Source of the DNA: Aquilaria yunnanensis | Lineage: Eukaryota; Streptophyta; Magnoliopsida; Malvales; Thymelaeaceae | Assembly (NCBI GenBank): GCA_039654915.1 | Contig: CM077599.1 | Span: forward strand, 28,705,501-28,769,500 | Length of the DNA stretch: 64,000 bases | Reading direction: 5' to 3' | Shown: positions 34,600 through 46,790 of the stretch, piece by piece | Numbering within the stretch: position 1 is the first letter of the stretch | How the letters are laid out: every line of letters starts with the position of its first letter | Notes under the pieces: model-generated | The model's input: only the letters and a program-made list of their open reading frames with translations | The model's database searches: none | Told to the model about the DNA's origin: nothing | Translations under genes and position numbers: made by a program

Positions 34600-37500
34600 C
34601 CTTTGGTTAAATGTTTTAAACCCCTAAAATTTTGCTCTTTCTCATTTTACACCTTAATTGATATTCATTCATCAATTTAGTCCATAAACTTAATAACTAA
34701 TTTTTTTTATTTGCTCTTTTGGCCCCAAAACTTTTTAGTTATTTCTATTTACTATATTTTGAAGGAAAATCTTGGTCACATGGTTTGCTTCTTTTTTCTA
34801 ATCAACCATAGTGATTTCATTTAACTTTTTTTTTCTTTTTTTTTATTATTGTTTTTTTAAAAAAAAGTTCAGTCACTATAGTTTGTTTACTTTTTGGTAT
34901 GATTTAGGTTGACTTGGTTTTGGCAAATCTTTTTTCATTTTCTCTTGGTCTAAAGACCCTTTTATTTTTTGTAATGCATTGATCATTAAATCCCAATTTT
35001 TCATTGAAATCCTACTTTCTTCCTTACTTTATTAAAATTTTCATATTATTTCTCTATTCTAAAATAAAACTTTAGTCACATTGTTATGATTTGCGTTGAT
35101 AAATCTTTGCCTAATTTCACTTTTTTCTTTTTTTTTCTAACCTTTATTAAGTCAAGGGTTAAACTCTTGGTACTTAGAGTCCTTCTATTTAATCTCTTAA
35201 TTCCAAACTCTAGCTTGATTTTTTGCACTACATTTTTGCTTTTTTTTTACTAATTCTATTTTTCCATTTTATTTTTTTTATGCAAATGATTAAACAATAT
35301 TGTTAGTCATTGAAATCTTTATTCTATAAAAGTTAGACTCTAATTTTAAGTCAAATCAAAATCTCAGTTACTTGATTTTCATGGACAAAATTTCCCTACT
35401 CAATGATTGCTATTAATTATATTTGTATTTAATATTACCACGGATTGAATTGATGCGACACACAGATACTGGGAATGTCTTTATTAACTAAAGGGAAAAT
35501 TTACAAAAACCCTCCAACAATTGCCTTAACCTACACTTGCCCTTCTTTATTTTAGAAAACCTACAGTTTTCCCTTTCAAATTGTCACATTTATAGCTTGT
35601 CTGATATGCTAGTGGGCCAAATGCCCTGATTAACCAACAAGATTTTCAATTTGTGTAAATCAACCACAATATTCATCCCATGCCACCTCCACTCCATTTT
35701 CCCTAAATGTATGATATATTTCTAATAATTTTTTTGATTCATGAATAATTTCTATATTTATAAATTTACTATTATTTTCTAAATCTATAATATATTTCCA
35801 TGTTTATAAAGCAAGTTTAGTATTAATTTACTTTTTAACTTCTTATTCATTTTTTAATTAATTTAAAGGGAGAAGTGTCATTTTTTAGGACAAATATAAT
35901 TTAACTAATTTGATTCATATGTTATCACTAATTTGATGAATTTTTTATCTGAATACCTTCAATATGAACTAAACTGAATGATATAAAGTTAAGCTAGTTA
36001 TATGGGTGGAAGCATGTAGCTTTTTAATTGGTAGATGGTGACAAATAAGGGAAGTATAACGTGAACTAATCAGCTTAATTAGTGATACTGGTAATTACAA
36101 TAGATTTTGAAAGAAAAATTTTTTTTGCTTCCATATATTATCTTCCAATATGTGAATTTATTATTAGCTTTATTCAATATTATTCCAATTAATCAATCAC
36201 TAATCTCTCTCTATCTCCATCTCCATCTTCACTGGTGACTGATCTGTAGCTAATAAATTTGACTAGAAGACAACATAAAACTAACACAAATCAAGAAATT
36301 TATTCATACGATTTTTTCCTAAACAAGAGACTGGTGCACGAATTAATATGCTAATTTTAAAAGAAAAAGAAGAAAAAATAACATGATCTAGTCATATATA
36401 AATAAAATAAAATAAATCATGATCTAAGAAACAAAAAAAAAATCATAATCGTACATTACGTGTTACTAAAAATTGTAGAATGTGTACATTTTTTTTAGAT
36501 GGTGATAACCAGTCTTCAAAATAAAATAAAATTAGCTAAAATATATTTCATAAAAAAAGTACACATTTTCTATAATTTTTAGCAACATGTAATGTATGAT
36601 CATGTTTTTTTTTTTAGTTGCTTAGATCATGCTTTTTTTATTTTATTTATATATGACTAGATTGTGTTATTTTCTCTTCTTTTTCTTTTAAAATTATCAT
36701 ATTGATTTATGCATCAGTCTCTTGTGTGAAAAAAATCATATAAACAAATTTCTTGATTTGTGTTAATTTTATGTTGTCTTCTAATCTAATTTATTAGCTA
36801 CAGATCAGTCACCAGAGAAGAGAGAGAGAGAGAGAGAGAGAGATTATTGATTGATTAATTAGAACAACACTGAATAAAGCTGATAATAAATTTGCATATT
36901 GAAAGATATATATATATGGAAGCAAGATTTTTTATTTTTTTTCTTTCAAAATTTTTTATAATTACCAGTATCACTAATTAAGCTGCTTAGTTTACGTTAT
37001 ACTTCCCTTATTTGTCACCATCTACCAATTAAAACCTCACATGCTTTAACCCATATAACTAGCTCAACGTTATACCATACGGTTTAGTTCATATTGAAAG
37101 TATTCAGATAAAAATTCCATCAAATTGGTGATAACATATGCATCAAATTAGCTAAAATATATTTGTCCTAAAAAATGACACTTCTCCATTTGAATTAATT
37201 AAAAAATGAATAAGATGTTAAAAAATAAATTAATACTAAACTTGCTTTATAAACATGGAAATATATTATAGATTTATAAATTAATAGTAAATTTATAAAT
37301 ATAAAAATTATTCATGAATGAATTTTTTTTTTAGAAATATATAATATATTTAGGAAAAATGGATTAGAGGTGACATAAGATGAATATTGTTGTTGATTTA
37401 CACAAATTGAAAATCTTATTAGTCAATCAGAGCATTTGAGTCACTTACATATTAGACCAGCTAACTAATGTGACAATTTAAGGGAGAAATTGTAAGTTTT

Positions 37501-38095
37501 TTAAAATAGAAAGGGATAAGTGTAAGTTAAAATAAATATCGGAGGGTTTTTGTAAATTTCTTTGACTAAAGCCACAAGGCACGATGTGATATGTTATGAA
37601 CAGATTTTTTTTTCTTGCTACAGTTTTGTTCTTTTTCCTACAATCCGCTTCAATTTCTCGCTCAAAAGACATCTAAAATAAAAAAAGGCGTAAATTACAT
37701 AATAATGTCCTCGACGATGATATTTTTGGTCCTGCAACTTTGTAATCATCCAATAAGGTATTTTTACCACTATCTTCCAATAAACACAAAAGATATTATA
37801 AAATTTTAGTTTTTTTAAGTCCCCTGAACTTCCAAGGCCCTAATTTGTGTTGAAATCTCAAATCAATTGCCTTAGTCTTATGTTATGTGTTTTCTATTTA
37901 CCAAATTAGTTACTAATAACATGGAAACGTTTCATTTTTCAGAAACATTTTAATTAATCATGACTTAGTTTTTAAAGTCATAACTTTTTTTTAACACCTT
38001 TTTTTCTATAAATACAATTAGTATGAAAAATTTTCTGAGCAAACATATCTTCTATCACCGTAAAAATACTACATGTACTATAGTGTTGGTCCATC
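34600..38095 (+). repeat. duplicated T-rich block, copy B (interrupted by palindromic element)
   Basis: Co-linear with 14,750-16,044 plus 19,392-19,600. It lacks the 3.35-kb insertion of copy A and carries instead the palindromic element at 35,494-37,562. The left portion (34,600-34,850) also resembles 11,850-12,100. No coding potential. Confidence 0.6.
35494..37562. mobile_element. long-palindrome MULE-like / foldback element (2,069 bp)
   Basis: Left end ggaaaatttacaaaaaccct and right end, reverse-complemented, match with two differences near the tip. The inverted match then continues almost to the centre: left landmarks (caatttgtgtaaatcaacc, gtgacaaataagggaagtat, tgactgatctgtagctaata, ttaaaagaaaaagaagaaaa) recur inverted on the right. 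Arms are about 1 kb; the unmatched centre is near 36,490-36,550. Flanking 9-mers taactaaag (35,485-35,493) and tgactaaag (37,563-37,571) differ at one base. Copy A has a single taactaaag at 15,455-15,463, the empty site. A 9-bp duplication suggests the Mutator group. No transposase is encoded. Confidence 0.82.
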
Positions 38096-39325
38096 GTACA
38101 AAAGAAGTCTTGGCTTGAAACTTTAAAAGTCCTTATTAGCCCAAATTTTATGTTTTATTCGCTCAATGCCAAAATCATTACAATTTATTTTTTTGAAAAA
38201 TTGAAAATCTTTAAAAACATTTCATATTTAGAAAATTATTTTATCATATTACCATTGAAAGTATTATTTCAATATTAACTTTCTCTAACTTTCTTTATTT
38301 TTGTGTAAAAAGTTATGGGTAAAATAAAAATGTATTCCTATTTCTTAATTTATGTACGAAAACAAGTGTTTCAAAGGTTTTGGGAGGGAGGAAGTATTTC
38401 CCAACAAATTCACACTCCAATAAAGACCTTCTTTGATTTTGTGTGGGGAAAGAACAATTTAATAATAAAAGTTTCACAATATTTCGATTTAAGTCCTGAA
38501 GGTTTGTGTTTTTCTAAATGAATCCTGCAATTTTACAACCATATAAACAATAAATCCTAAAATTTTCCATTATATGTTTTGACTGAAAGGGAAAAATATA
38601 AATTGTAATAGGTTTCTAATATCAAATTTTTTAAATTCTAATTTAAACTTTAATATAACTTTTGGAACTTAATGAAACATCTATAAATTATCAATTTTTT
38701 TTTTTTTAAACTATGTTTCGATTTGATAACTATTTCCAATAAATTTTGGACCGCCTATTTTATTTTTATTTTTTATAGAAAGTTATTTATTTTATTAATT
38801 ATAGGTTGTACTATATCTGTAAAATAAATAACCAATCAATAGGGTACACAATTGAGTTAACTATAAACCTTACACCTATACATCCTGTACGCTGTATCCA
38901 TAGACTTCCAATAATAATTTATGTAATTCCAATATTTATGCTAACTTATCGATATAGATAAAGCAATAGAAAAAGGAGACAAATAAACTACATATAATTG
39001 AACTGAAAAAATAACACAAGATTGGACTGACACATAATCTAATAAAATAGATTGGCCTGACTCGACCCGATCAGACGGAGCTTCCCATTGTTGATGCTAC
39101 TTCAAGCCTCTGTGCCGCCGCCCAGTAACGGTGATGAACAATGTCAATCTGGGCCGAGAAAGCGTGAACTATTTAAAGATTAGGTAGGAGAAGAAAGCTG
39201 AGAGTGGCGCTAGGGTCTGGACTACCTATTTTACATAGTTACAAAAATTTAAAGAGACATATTTAAAAAAAAAAAACATAAACTTTTACCACTATAATTT
39301 AGAATAATTGTGAAATTTTTACTAC
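38096..39325. other. intergenic, no supported gene
   Basis: AT-rich except for a GC-richer stretch at about 39,050-39,190 (cgacccgatcagacgg and following), which I could not identify. The 68-codon frame at 38,315 has no coding character. Confidence 0.4.
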
Positions 39326-39660
39326 TCAACGTGTCCTCCTATTTACTTTCCAGGAGGACCAGGACCACAGGCCACAGCCATTCGGCCTACAACCAGGAGC
39401 AGGCCCTCCCCCAGGCCCGGGGACATAAATTGCCGTACGCTGCCGGAATCGCTTTTGTCCAGCTGTAAATCCAGGGGTTAGAGAGTGAAAGCTAAACTGG
39501 GGAGAAGTAATCAAGCATGATATGTTGGAAATTGAAAAGTAAATGAAGGGTGGAGAAGTTAATTACCTGGGGATCGAAAAGCAAGAGCTGGAGCTGCTGC
39601 CAAAATACAAAGGACGAGCATGAGGAGCACCAAACAGAGGCGAGAAGGACAAGCACTTAT
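39326..39660 (-). CDS. candidate two-exon small secreted peptide gene
   Basis: The minus strand at about 39,652-39,567 reads as a hydrophobic signal-peptide-like segment (SRLCLVLLMLVLCILAAAPA then LAFRSP), ending at a donor CCAG/GTAATT. A 104-bp intron (39,566-39,463) ends TTTACAG. Exon 2 (39,462-39,326) continues in frame as AGQKRFRQRTAIYVPGPGGG then PAPGCRPNGCGLWSW and a stop. The product would be a short secreted peptide with a basic linker and a Pro/Gly/Cys-rich tail, the layout of plant signalling-peptide precursors. The start is uncertain: the nearest in-frame ATG is at 39,621, which shortens the signal; where a longer signal would begin there is ATA (39,660-39,658). It may be a live gene with a short leader or a pseudogene. 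I cannot assign a peptide family. Confidence 0.42.
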
Positions 39661-39915
39661 TTGTTTTTTTTTTTTTTTCAACTTTTTGTTTTTCAGTTTG
39701 CTGCCATCCACTGCTCTAACCCTTCTAGCTTGCTAGTAGCGTTGTGTCGTTTGCTTCTCTTTATAAATAAATTGGGACCGTGAGTTACGGTGAACAATTA
39801 GTACTGGCTCTGTTCCGTTATTGTCATTGTTCACCACCTAACCACAGCCGACTTCCGGGTAATGTCGACGATGATGGCTATCCACGTTATCACAATCTGG
39901 AAAAATCTATTACTT

Positions 39916-40075
39916 AAGCTCCGTTTGGGAATAGCTTTTGTCATCAGCGTTAGAGTTTTGGATAATTTATTTGACGGTTGAGATGAAAATGTTGAAGCTA
40001 AAAACTAAAAGCTACCATTTGATAGCTTTTTCAAAACTCTAACGCTAACCACTGACGCTAATGCCAAACAGAGCC
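39916..40075. mobile_element. 160-bp MITE-like element
   Basis: The ends are inverted copies of each other (left aagctccgtttggga...agcgttagagttttg, right caaaactctaacgctaa...gccaaacagagcc). It is flanked by ttactt at 39,910-39,915 and 40,076-40,081. It is non-coding and its superfamily is uncertain. Confidence 0.65.
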
Positions 40076-40081
40076 TTACTT

Positions 40082-41785
40082 CCTTTGTATTCTTGTCTTT
40101 CTTTCGAGTAGATTGAATAAATGGTTCATAATTTTAAGTATTATTTCATTTTAATCTCTAACCTATTGAATGATCTATTTCGGTCATAAATATATTAAAA
40201 TCAGGTAAATTTATTAATTTAGAATAATTGTTTGCTACAAATTTTTAAAATTTTAATTTAAATAATCGATAACTATCTTCTAGTAAATTTCAACAAATTA
40301 ATATTTTTACAGTAAATAGATAATTTAAATTAATATTTTTTTCTTCATGAATGAACAAAGTTCAATTTGCAGAGAAAAAAAATTTTAAATTTTTAATTAA
40401 CCATAAAGAAATTATTATACATGTTAATTTTATTATAAGACAGTTACCAAATAGTTTTAATTATGATTTAAAAAATTATTATTAAACAAATACTTCGAGT
40501 TAACAAATTTTATCCAAAATGAAATATTTTTAATAAATTTGAGACCAAAATAGAACATTGAATATATTAGAAACAATAACTAAAGATTAAGTACCATTCG
40601 TGCAATTTACTCTTTTTTTTTTTTTTCTATTCTTGTGATTAAATAAACAACAACAACAACAATAATAATAATGGAAAATCTGGGATGTGAAAGTCCAACT
40701 TGCGTGTATTATGTTGCGGGCTAAAGGCCTCAAAGAAAGATATCTGTCTTCATTAAATCCAACATCCACTTTCACAAATTAAAGCAAACAGTTACTTGAC
40801 AACATGTTGTGGTTCATACTGTGATAGCAAATCGAGAGCTGAACGCCTGGTGGGCTTGCAAGTGGGTTGGTATTCCCTACACAAAGAGAGCCTTACCGGC
40901 TCTTAGAATTTTCATTTTGGAGAATATTTGGTAAAGATGTGGACCGAAAGAAATGGGTGCCATAAGTTGGACTTAAAATAAAGACAATGTTAGGGATCCT
41001 AAAGTTTTGTATTGTAGAAAAACCCTTTGATGCCTAAGTTACTAGCAGCCTAAGATGAGTGTAAGGGATTCAGTAAAGAAAATGAACATACCGGGGAGTT
41101 TCCGCGAAAAGCTTATTATAAATTGAACAGTGTCTACCAAGGAAAGAAATCCATGCTTCCTCGTACCAAAATCTAGTAGTTGGGGGATCTCATTCCTCTT
41201 TGAACTCTACCATAAATTCCAGGCATTAATGTCGGGTTGATATATGATAATGCATCCAATGTGCCAACCCATGAGAATGCCTTCAATGGACTGCTAGAAT
41301 GGTGGACCTAAGCCAAGTATGATAATGATGACCCCCCTAAAGTGAAATGGAGGGAAAAAGGTGACCTGCATTTTAAAACTATCCAGATGTTACTGAAGAG
41401 TGGGACACGTGATGGCCTAGGCGTAGTTGAAATGTTATTGCTGTGAAGGCTTTTAAAGCCCTCACCCAATCCCAAGATATACTTTCGCTTTTCTTGCACT
41501 ATCCGAAAATTACAAGAAAACTCTTTGTTGACACTCAATTTTGTCTAAGTGCTAATTTTAATTTTAGGTTTATATTTGTTTTTTGTAAAATTTTGAACTT
41601 ATCTTATTTTTTGGTAAATTCCACATTAGGCCTTTTATCTTATATTTGTGCCATGAAATGGCATCCCACCTTTAAGGTTGTCTTATAGAAGTCCCTTATT
41701 TCATATTACACGTCTCAATTGGATCATTTCCATAGATTTCACCATTAAGTTGAAAAAAAAAATGCCAACATGACATTAATTGATA
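40082..41785. other. intergenic, no supported gene
   Basis: A (CAA)n/(TAA)n microsatellite lies at 40,645-40,670. About 40,800-41,460 is less AT-rich and could be old LTR or gene sequence, but has no open frame of note. 41,776-41,785 (ttaattgata) is the left target copy of the MULE-like element described below. Confidence 0.4.
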
Positions 41786-42643
41786 CTCCCTCCGTCCCAA
41801 GTTTTCTTCACCATTTTTCATTTTGAGCCGTCCCAAGTCCTTTGCACCATTTTCTTTTTTAGTAAACTTTTTATATTTAAAATACCATAATACCCTTCTT
41901 TTAACTCTCTTAAGAAAAGGCAGAAGTCAAGTTTCTCTCTCTCTCATCAGGCTCTCTCTCTCGCATTTGATCAGGTGTTTCTCTCTCTTCATCGCAAAAA
42001 TCAGAGATCTCCTCCAACAATTTGCTACGGTGATGACAATTTCAGGCCATGGGTGGCTCTATTGATGATTGAGATGGTCTGGACATGGGTTACTGGACAG
42101 AGGGAGATCGAGTAGGAGATCAGGTTGGAGAATGTAAGTGACAGTCGGAGATCAAGGTTGATGACCTCGTCCAAGAAGGTGAAGGCGAGCAATGAGAGAG
42201 ATTGATTTGGGTGAAGGGCAATTGAGGCGAGCAAGGAGCAAGGGAATCGAAGGCAAGGGAACTAGAGGGAGGCGAGCAAATGAGCAAGAGGAATTAGAGG
42301 GAGGTGAGCAGAGAGAAGGGGGAATCGAAGGCTAGGGTACTAGAGGGAGGCAGGGAAGGAACCAAAGGAATTAGAGGGAGGTGAGCAAAGAGAAGGAGGA
42401 ATCGGAGGCAAGGAAACCGGAGGGAGGCGAGTAAGTGAGCAAGAGGAATTAGAGGGACATGAGCAGAGAGAAGGGGAATCAAAGGGTAGGGGAAGTCGGA
42501 GGTCAAGATGGACAATTGAGGTGTAGAGGCAAAGGAGGAGGAGATTTTGGTGAAGGGCAATTTTGGAAAGGAATGAAAAACAGTAGCTCTCCTTGGTATT
42601 TGTGTGAAATTGAAATGGAGCAGAAAATGTGGGGCAGAGGGAG
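41786..42643. mobile_element. mariner-like (Stowaway-type ends) element (858 bp)
   Basis: Left end ctccctccgtcccaagtt preceded by TA (41,784-41,785); right end ggggcagagggag followed by TA (42,644-42,645). CTCCCTCCGTCCC ends with TA target duplication are characteristic of plant mariner/Stowaway elements. No transposase is present. The interior holds a G/A-rich minisatellite (about 42,236-42,490) of a repeating gaattagagggaggtgagca-type unit. It lies exactly at the edge of the adjacent MULE-like element. Confidence 0.78.
42236..42490 (+). repeat. GA-rich minisatellite inside the mariner-like element
   Basis: Imperfect tandem units built from gaattagagggagg, gagcaaagagaagg and aatcgaaggcaagg phrases, about 60-70 bp each, four to five copies. 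Confidence 0.65.
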
Positions 42644-42645
42644 TA

Positions 42646-43856
42646 GGAAAAATTACGAAAATCCCCTGATATTTGGTCTAGCATATAGTTTTGTCTCCCA
42701 CTTTTCAGAAACCTATACTTGCCCTCATCATAAATTCACCGTCACAAAAAGAATAGGGAAAATGCTTAACTTTATCCTTTAATATTTTTTTCTTATAAAT
42801 TTTACCCCAAACTTCTATACCAACACAAGTAAATTTGGCGAAACCAAAAAATCTCCGATCTACCCAGTTCCGGCCGCATCTCGAGCTCCCCAACCAACCT
42901 CTTCTTCTTCTCCTCCATGCTGCCATTCCTGGATTCCATCTCCCTCCTCTCGTCTCTGCCTTTGTCCTCCCTCCTCTCCTCTCCTCATCGTCTCCACCCT
43001 CCCTCTCCTCTCCGCCTTCGTCACGCTCTTCTCCTCTCTACCTCCGTCCTCTCTCATCTCCTATCCTCTCCTCTCTGCCTCCGTCCTCTCTCCTCTCCTC
43101 TCTGCTCCACCTTCGTCTCTCTCCTCTCCTCTCTGCTCCACCTTCGTCTCTTTCCTCTCCTCCCTGCCGCCCTCATCTCGATTTCTAGCTAGCCACAACA
43201 AATTCGTGTATCCGTAAAAAATCTGTGCTTTCGTTGGCCTCAAGAATCTGGTACGATTTCTCAAAAGCGGGGGAGGATGGCCTTAGGAATCTGGTTCAAA
43301 TTCTCACAATCCAGTTCGATTTCTCAAAAGCCACAAAACGCATGCATCCATTGACCTCAGGAATTGGGCGAGGATAGTAGAATAATGGTACGAACACGCG
43401 GCGAAGCATGATTCTTCTTTCTTTTCTGGGTTTTTTTTTGCTGCAGAGATCGAAGAGGAAGCGGTAGGAGCAAAATTTACATGAAGGAAATCGACAGAAG
43501 GAAGGATTGATGGGAATGATAGAAAGCATGAAAAGAGCAAAATCGACAGGAGCAAAATTGGTAGGAAGGAGAATCGACGACAACAAGCATCTATCAATGA
43601 ACACGGAGGCGGTTGGTATTCAACCGAGCAAGGAAGTGATGAGGGAGGGGAGTAGCGTGTTACATGTATAAGTTAAGGGGTAAGATTTCAAGGGAACAAG
43701 GCTAGGATGGCAAAGTTAGATTTTCTCTTTTCTTTTGTAACAGTGAGCAACGGTGTTAAATTGTTAATGTTGGAGGGGGGGTACAAGTAAGTTTCTGAAA
43801 AATAGGGACATAATTGTAGGTTAAACCAAACCTCGGGGGGTTTTCTGTAATTTTTG
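42646..43856. mobile_element. MULE-like TIR element carrying a GC-rich low-complexity insert (1.2 kb)
   Basis: About 75 bp at each end match as inverted repeats: left aaaaattacgaaaatcccct and on, right (reverse-complemented) aaaaattacagaaaaccccc and on, including a shared tttttcagaaac. The tip resembles that of the palindromic element at 35,494. The target repeat is ttaattgata (41,776-41,785, left of the nested mariner element) and ttaattaata (43,857-43,866). The interior at 42,830-43,200 is C/T-rich (Ser-Leu-Pro-rich in one frame, Arg-Glu-Gly-rich in the other) and may be captured host DNA, as in Pack-MULEs, or plain low-complexity sequence. Confidence 0.65.
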
Positions 43857-44280
43857 TTAATTAATACTAAAATAAATGTAAAACAATAATTTTGGTCCTC
43901 AAAATTTTACAATCAATAAATTTAAACCTCACACTTCAAAAAGAAAAAAAAATCAACTACAAAGAAAAAAAGAAAAATGTGAGCAAAAGAAAATTCCAAC
44001 TTCTTTTTTATTTCTATATTCATTTCAAACATCATCTCCTCTATTTTCTCTTTCCAACTTCAATCAAATTAGAAAGAAAGACGAAAACCTAACCATAAAA
44101 AAAAAAAAAAAAAAAAGAAAGAAAAAGCCATGAACTTTATTCATTTTTGGATCAAATCCCAGAAATTTAAAACTGGGGTATTCTTCTTATCTTCTGTTCC
44201 TTGATTTGCTCCTCAGAATCTCGATAATCAACGAATTACATCCTTTACTCACCGCTGCTTGCACGCACCTCCCTCGCTAT
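43857..44280. other. intergenic flank of the large retrotransposon
   Basis: AT-rich, with an A-run at about 44,098-44,116. No gene. The last five bases (gctat, 44,276-44,280) would be the target duplication of the LTR element; the other copy lies beyond the window. Confidence 0.5.
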
Positions 44281-44797
44281 TGTTGACACCCAATTTCGTC
44301 CGGCCTTTTTTTTTTATTTTTTTAAAAAAAAAAAAAAAAAACTAATTAAAAAAATTATTATTATTATTATTATTATTGCTAAAAAATTTTAATTATGTTA
44401 ATTAGTTTAAAATATATTTTTATTTTGAGAAGATTTGATTTAAAATAATATATGTGTGAATATGTATGTGTTTGGAATAAAAATAAAATTTCAGAAAAAA
44501 ATGACAAAAAATTAAAAAGTTCGAGATAAAAATAACAAAATTGAGAAGTTTCAGGCAAAATTGACAAATTCTGAAAGTTCCAGGAGCATTTGGTAGTTTG
44601 TCACATAAAATTTTGAGCCTGCCGACGTTTTTGGCTCAAATTGACAGAAAACGACAAAATTGTCAAAATCAGAAGCTTCAGGAACTTATCCAGAGGCTGA
44701 GAGACGTAAAGGACTAAAATTGTCATTTTACCAATTTAAGAGATAAGTTTGAATTTTTTTATTAATTTATCCATCAACAGTTCAGCTAAACTTCCTC

Positions 44798-44805
44798 TAT
44801 AAATA
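44798..44805 (+). promoter_or_regulatory. LTR TATA box
   Basis: TATAAATA in ctctataaatagcccccc, within the left quarter of the LTR. Transcription would start about 30 bp downstream, near acacagagaaa. The copy in the 3' LTR is at 62,640-62,647. Confidence 0.7.
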
Positions 44806-45229
44806 GCCCCCCAAATTTTGTGCTGAACACAGAGAAAAATAGAAAGAAAAGCTTAGAGCTCCGTTTTTAAAATAGAAAAAATTACAGCCTTAGTCCCTAG
44901 CTCTCCTTCCTTTCCTCAGAAAATCTCAAAACTTTTCATTTTGACGATTAAGCCATCTTCTTCCCCCCGCGCGCCCTCTGTTTCCATTTCTCAGAATTCA
45001 GAATTTAAAATCAAGGGTACAACTCTCATTTAATCCTTCATCTTTTCAATTTCTTTCACTTTGGTCACTAACTTTGTATTTTATTCTTGCAGAATTAATT
45101 ACTAACCCTTTTAATTTTTACTTGTTTGTTTATTATTTGTTTATTACTAACCCCTTTTTTTATTGTTGTTATTAACTTACTAACAACTAACTTTTAATAC
45201 TATTATTGTTACTAACCTTTTAATTTTTG

Positions 45230-45640
45230 CATTATTACTAACTTTTATAATTGTTGTTAACAATTAATTAACTTTTATTATTGTTGTTAATTAATTAATT
45301 TAATTAACTTGGCTAGCTTTTTATTATTTTTGTTAATTAATTAATTTAATTAATTTGGCTAACTTTTTATTTATTGTTGTTAATTAATTTAATTAATTTG
45401 GCTAACTTTTTATTTATTGTTGTTAATTAATTTAATTAATTTGGCTAACTTTTTATTATTGTTGTTAATTAATTAATTTAATTAACTTGGCTAACTTTTT
45501 ACTGTTGTTAATTAATTAATTTAATTAACTTGGCTAACTTTTTATTATTGTGGTTAATTAATTAATTTAATTAACTTGACTAACTTTTTATTATTGTTGT
45601 TTAACAATTAATTTAATTAACTTTGCTAACATTTATTATT
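45230..45640 (+). repeat. LTR minisatellite (ttggctaactttttatt / ttaattaatt units)
   Basis: About seven to eight imperfect head-to-tail units of roughly 45-60 bp alternating ttggctaactttttatta and palindromic ttaattaatttaattaa. The same array is present in the 3' LTR (about 63,072-63,482). Confidence 0.8.
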
Positions 45641-46052
45641 ATTTTTAAAGTGGATGGCCAAAAAGCCCCACTTTATTATTATTAATTTTTTTTCTTTATA
45701 TAATTTTTTTATTTAATTCACCTTTACCCTTTACTAATTAATAAATAAATGAAAATTAAAAGAAGATTATTTTGTAATTAATTATTAAGGCTAATAAAAA
45801 TTATTTTTAAAAAAGCCAATTATTTTTATTTTTATATACATGTTTTTAATTCTCTAAAGATAACAAAAAGTTAAAATTAATTTTAATAGTTATTTTTATC
45901 CAGTAAAAATAATAAAAAAATAAAAATAAAACCTGTTTAAAAAAAATACATGAAAATTAAGACTTTATATTTTACTGATTTATTTAAAATATAACTTTTA
46001 AATCCACTAAAATAATAAATATTTTTCATTAAACAAGAAAACAAAAAGAAAA

Positions 46053-46150
46053 TTAAAACAAGATAAGAAAAAGATAAGAAAGATAAGAAAAAGATAATAA
46101 AGATAAGAAAGATAAGATAAGATAAGAAAGATAAGAAGGAAAAGAAAGAA
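46053..46150 (+). repeat. gataagaaa-type purine microsatellite in LTR
   Basis: An irregular run of aagataagaaagataag units, recurring at the right edge of the window in the 3' LTR. Confidence 0.8.
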
Positions 46151-46426
46151 AAGAAAGAAAAATATAGAAAATAAAAATTTTTAGATTATTAATGAATCTA
46201 AAAATTCTATAACAAAAAGAATTACGAATTAGTAATTAAACTAATAATTAATTCCATAAAAATAAGAATTAAATAATTAACTATAAATTAAATCAACTTA
46301 CATATCCGGATGATCCGTCAGGATCTGCGGTTTAAAAAAAATATCACCCTTTTAATTAAATAAAAAAAAAAAGATAAAAATCCATATTTACAATATGGAT
46401 TAAATTATTTAAAAGTTCACCAAATT

Positions 46427-46513
46427 CCGTGTCCAAATGACTCGGCAGAGTCCATGGTTCGGAATAAAAAATCTTCCGTGTCCAAATGACTCGGCAGAGT
46501 CCATGGTTCGGAA
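46427..46513 (+). repeat. tandem duplication in LTR R-U5 region
   Basis: The segment starting ccgtgtccaaatgactcggc and ending gtccatggttcgga occurs twice, about 47 bp apart, with no differences in that core. Confidence 0.8.
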
Positions 46514-46790
46514 GTATAAAATTTCATACAAATTAATTAATTTAAAAATCCACATTTCGACTAATCCAGTTAAAATTTCTAATTTTGAAAATTAACTGAG
46601 AATTATTTAAAAGCAAAGCAAAACAAAATTAAAATCAACTAAGGTGCCAATTTTTGGGCGTTTTAACAAAGTTGTTTTAACGTAACCGTACTCCCGATCC
46701 CCGAACTCTCGCAGACCAATTTTAAGGTGACCAATCGACCTAAGAAAACTGATTGGTGGCGACTCCCGAAAACCCGACGTTGCCACAGCT

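Larger units (their letters stand above)
44281..46787 (+). repeat. 5' LTR (2,507 bp)
   Basis: Starts TGTTGACACCCAATTTCGTC and ends TGCCACA three bases before the PBS; the tips TGT...ACA are inverted copies. U3 reaches to about 44,830 (TATA at 44,798). The remainder is R-U5 and is rich in internal repeats. A 62-codon antisense frame inside it is a shadow and recurs unchanged in the 3' LTR. Confidence 0.9.

Noticed and set aside
42835..43188. 117-codon Ser/Leu/Pro-rich open frame and antisense Arg/Glu-rich frames
   Set aside because: Low-complexity C/T-rich DNA is open in several frames on both strands; no domain.
44379..44567. 62-codon antisense frame, repeated exactly at 62,221-62,409
   Set aside because: It lies in U3 of both LTRs and is identical because the LTRs are; no coding character.
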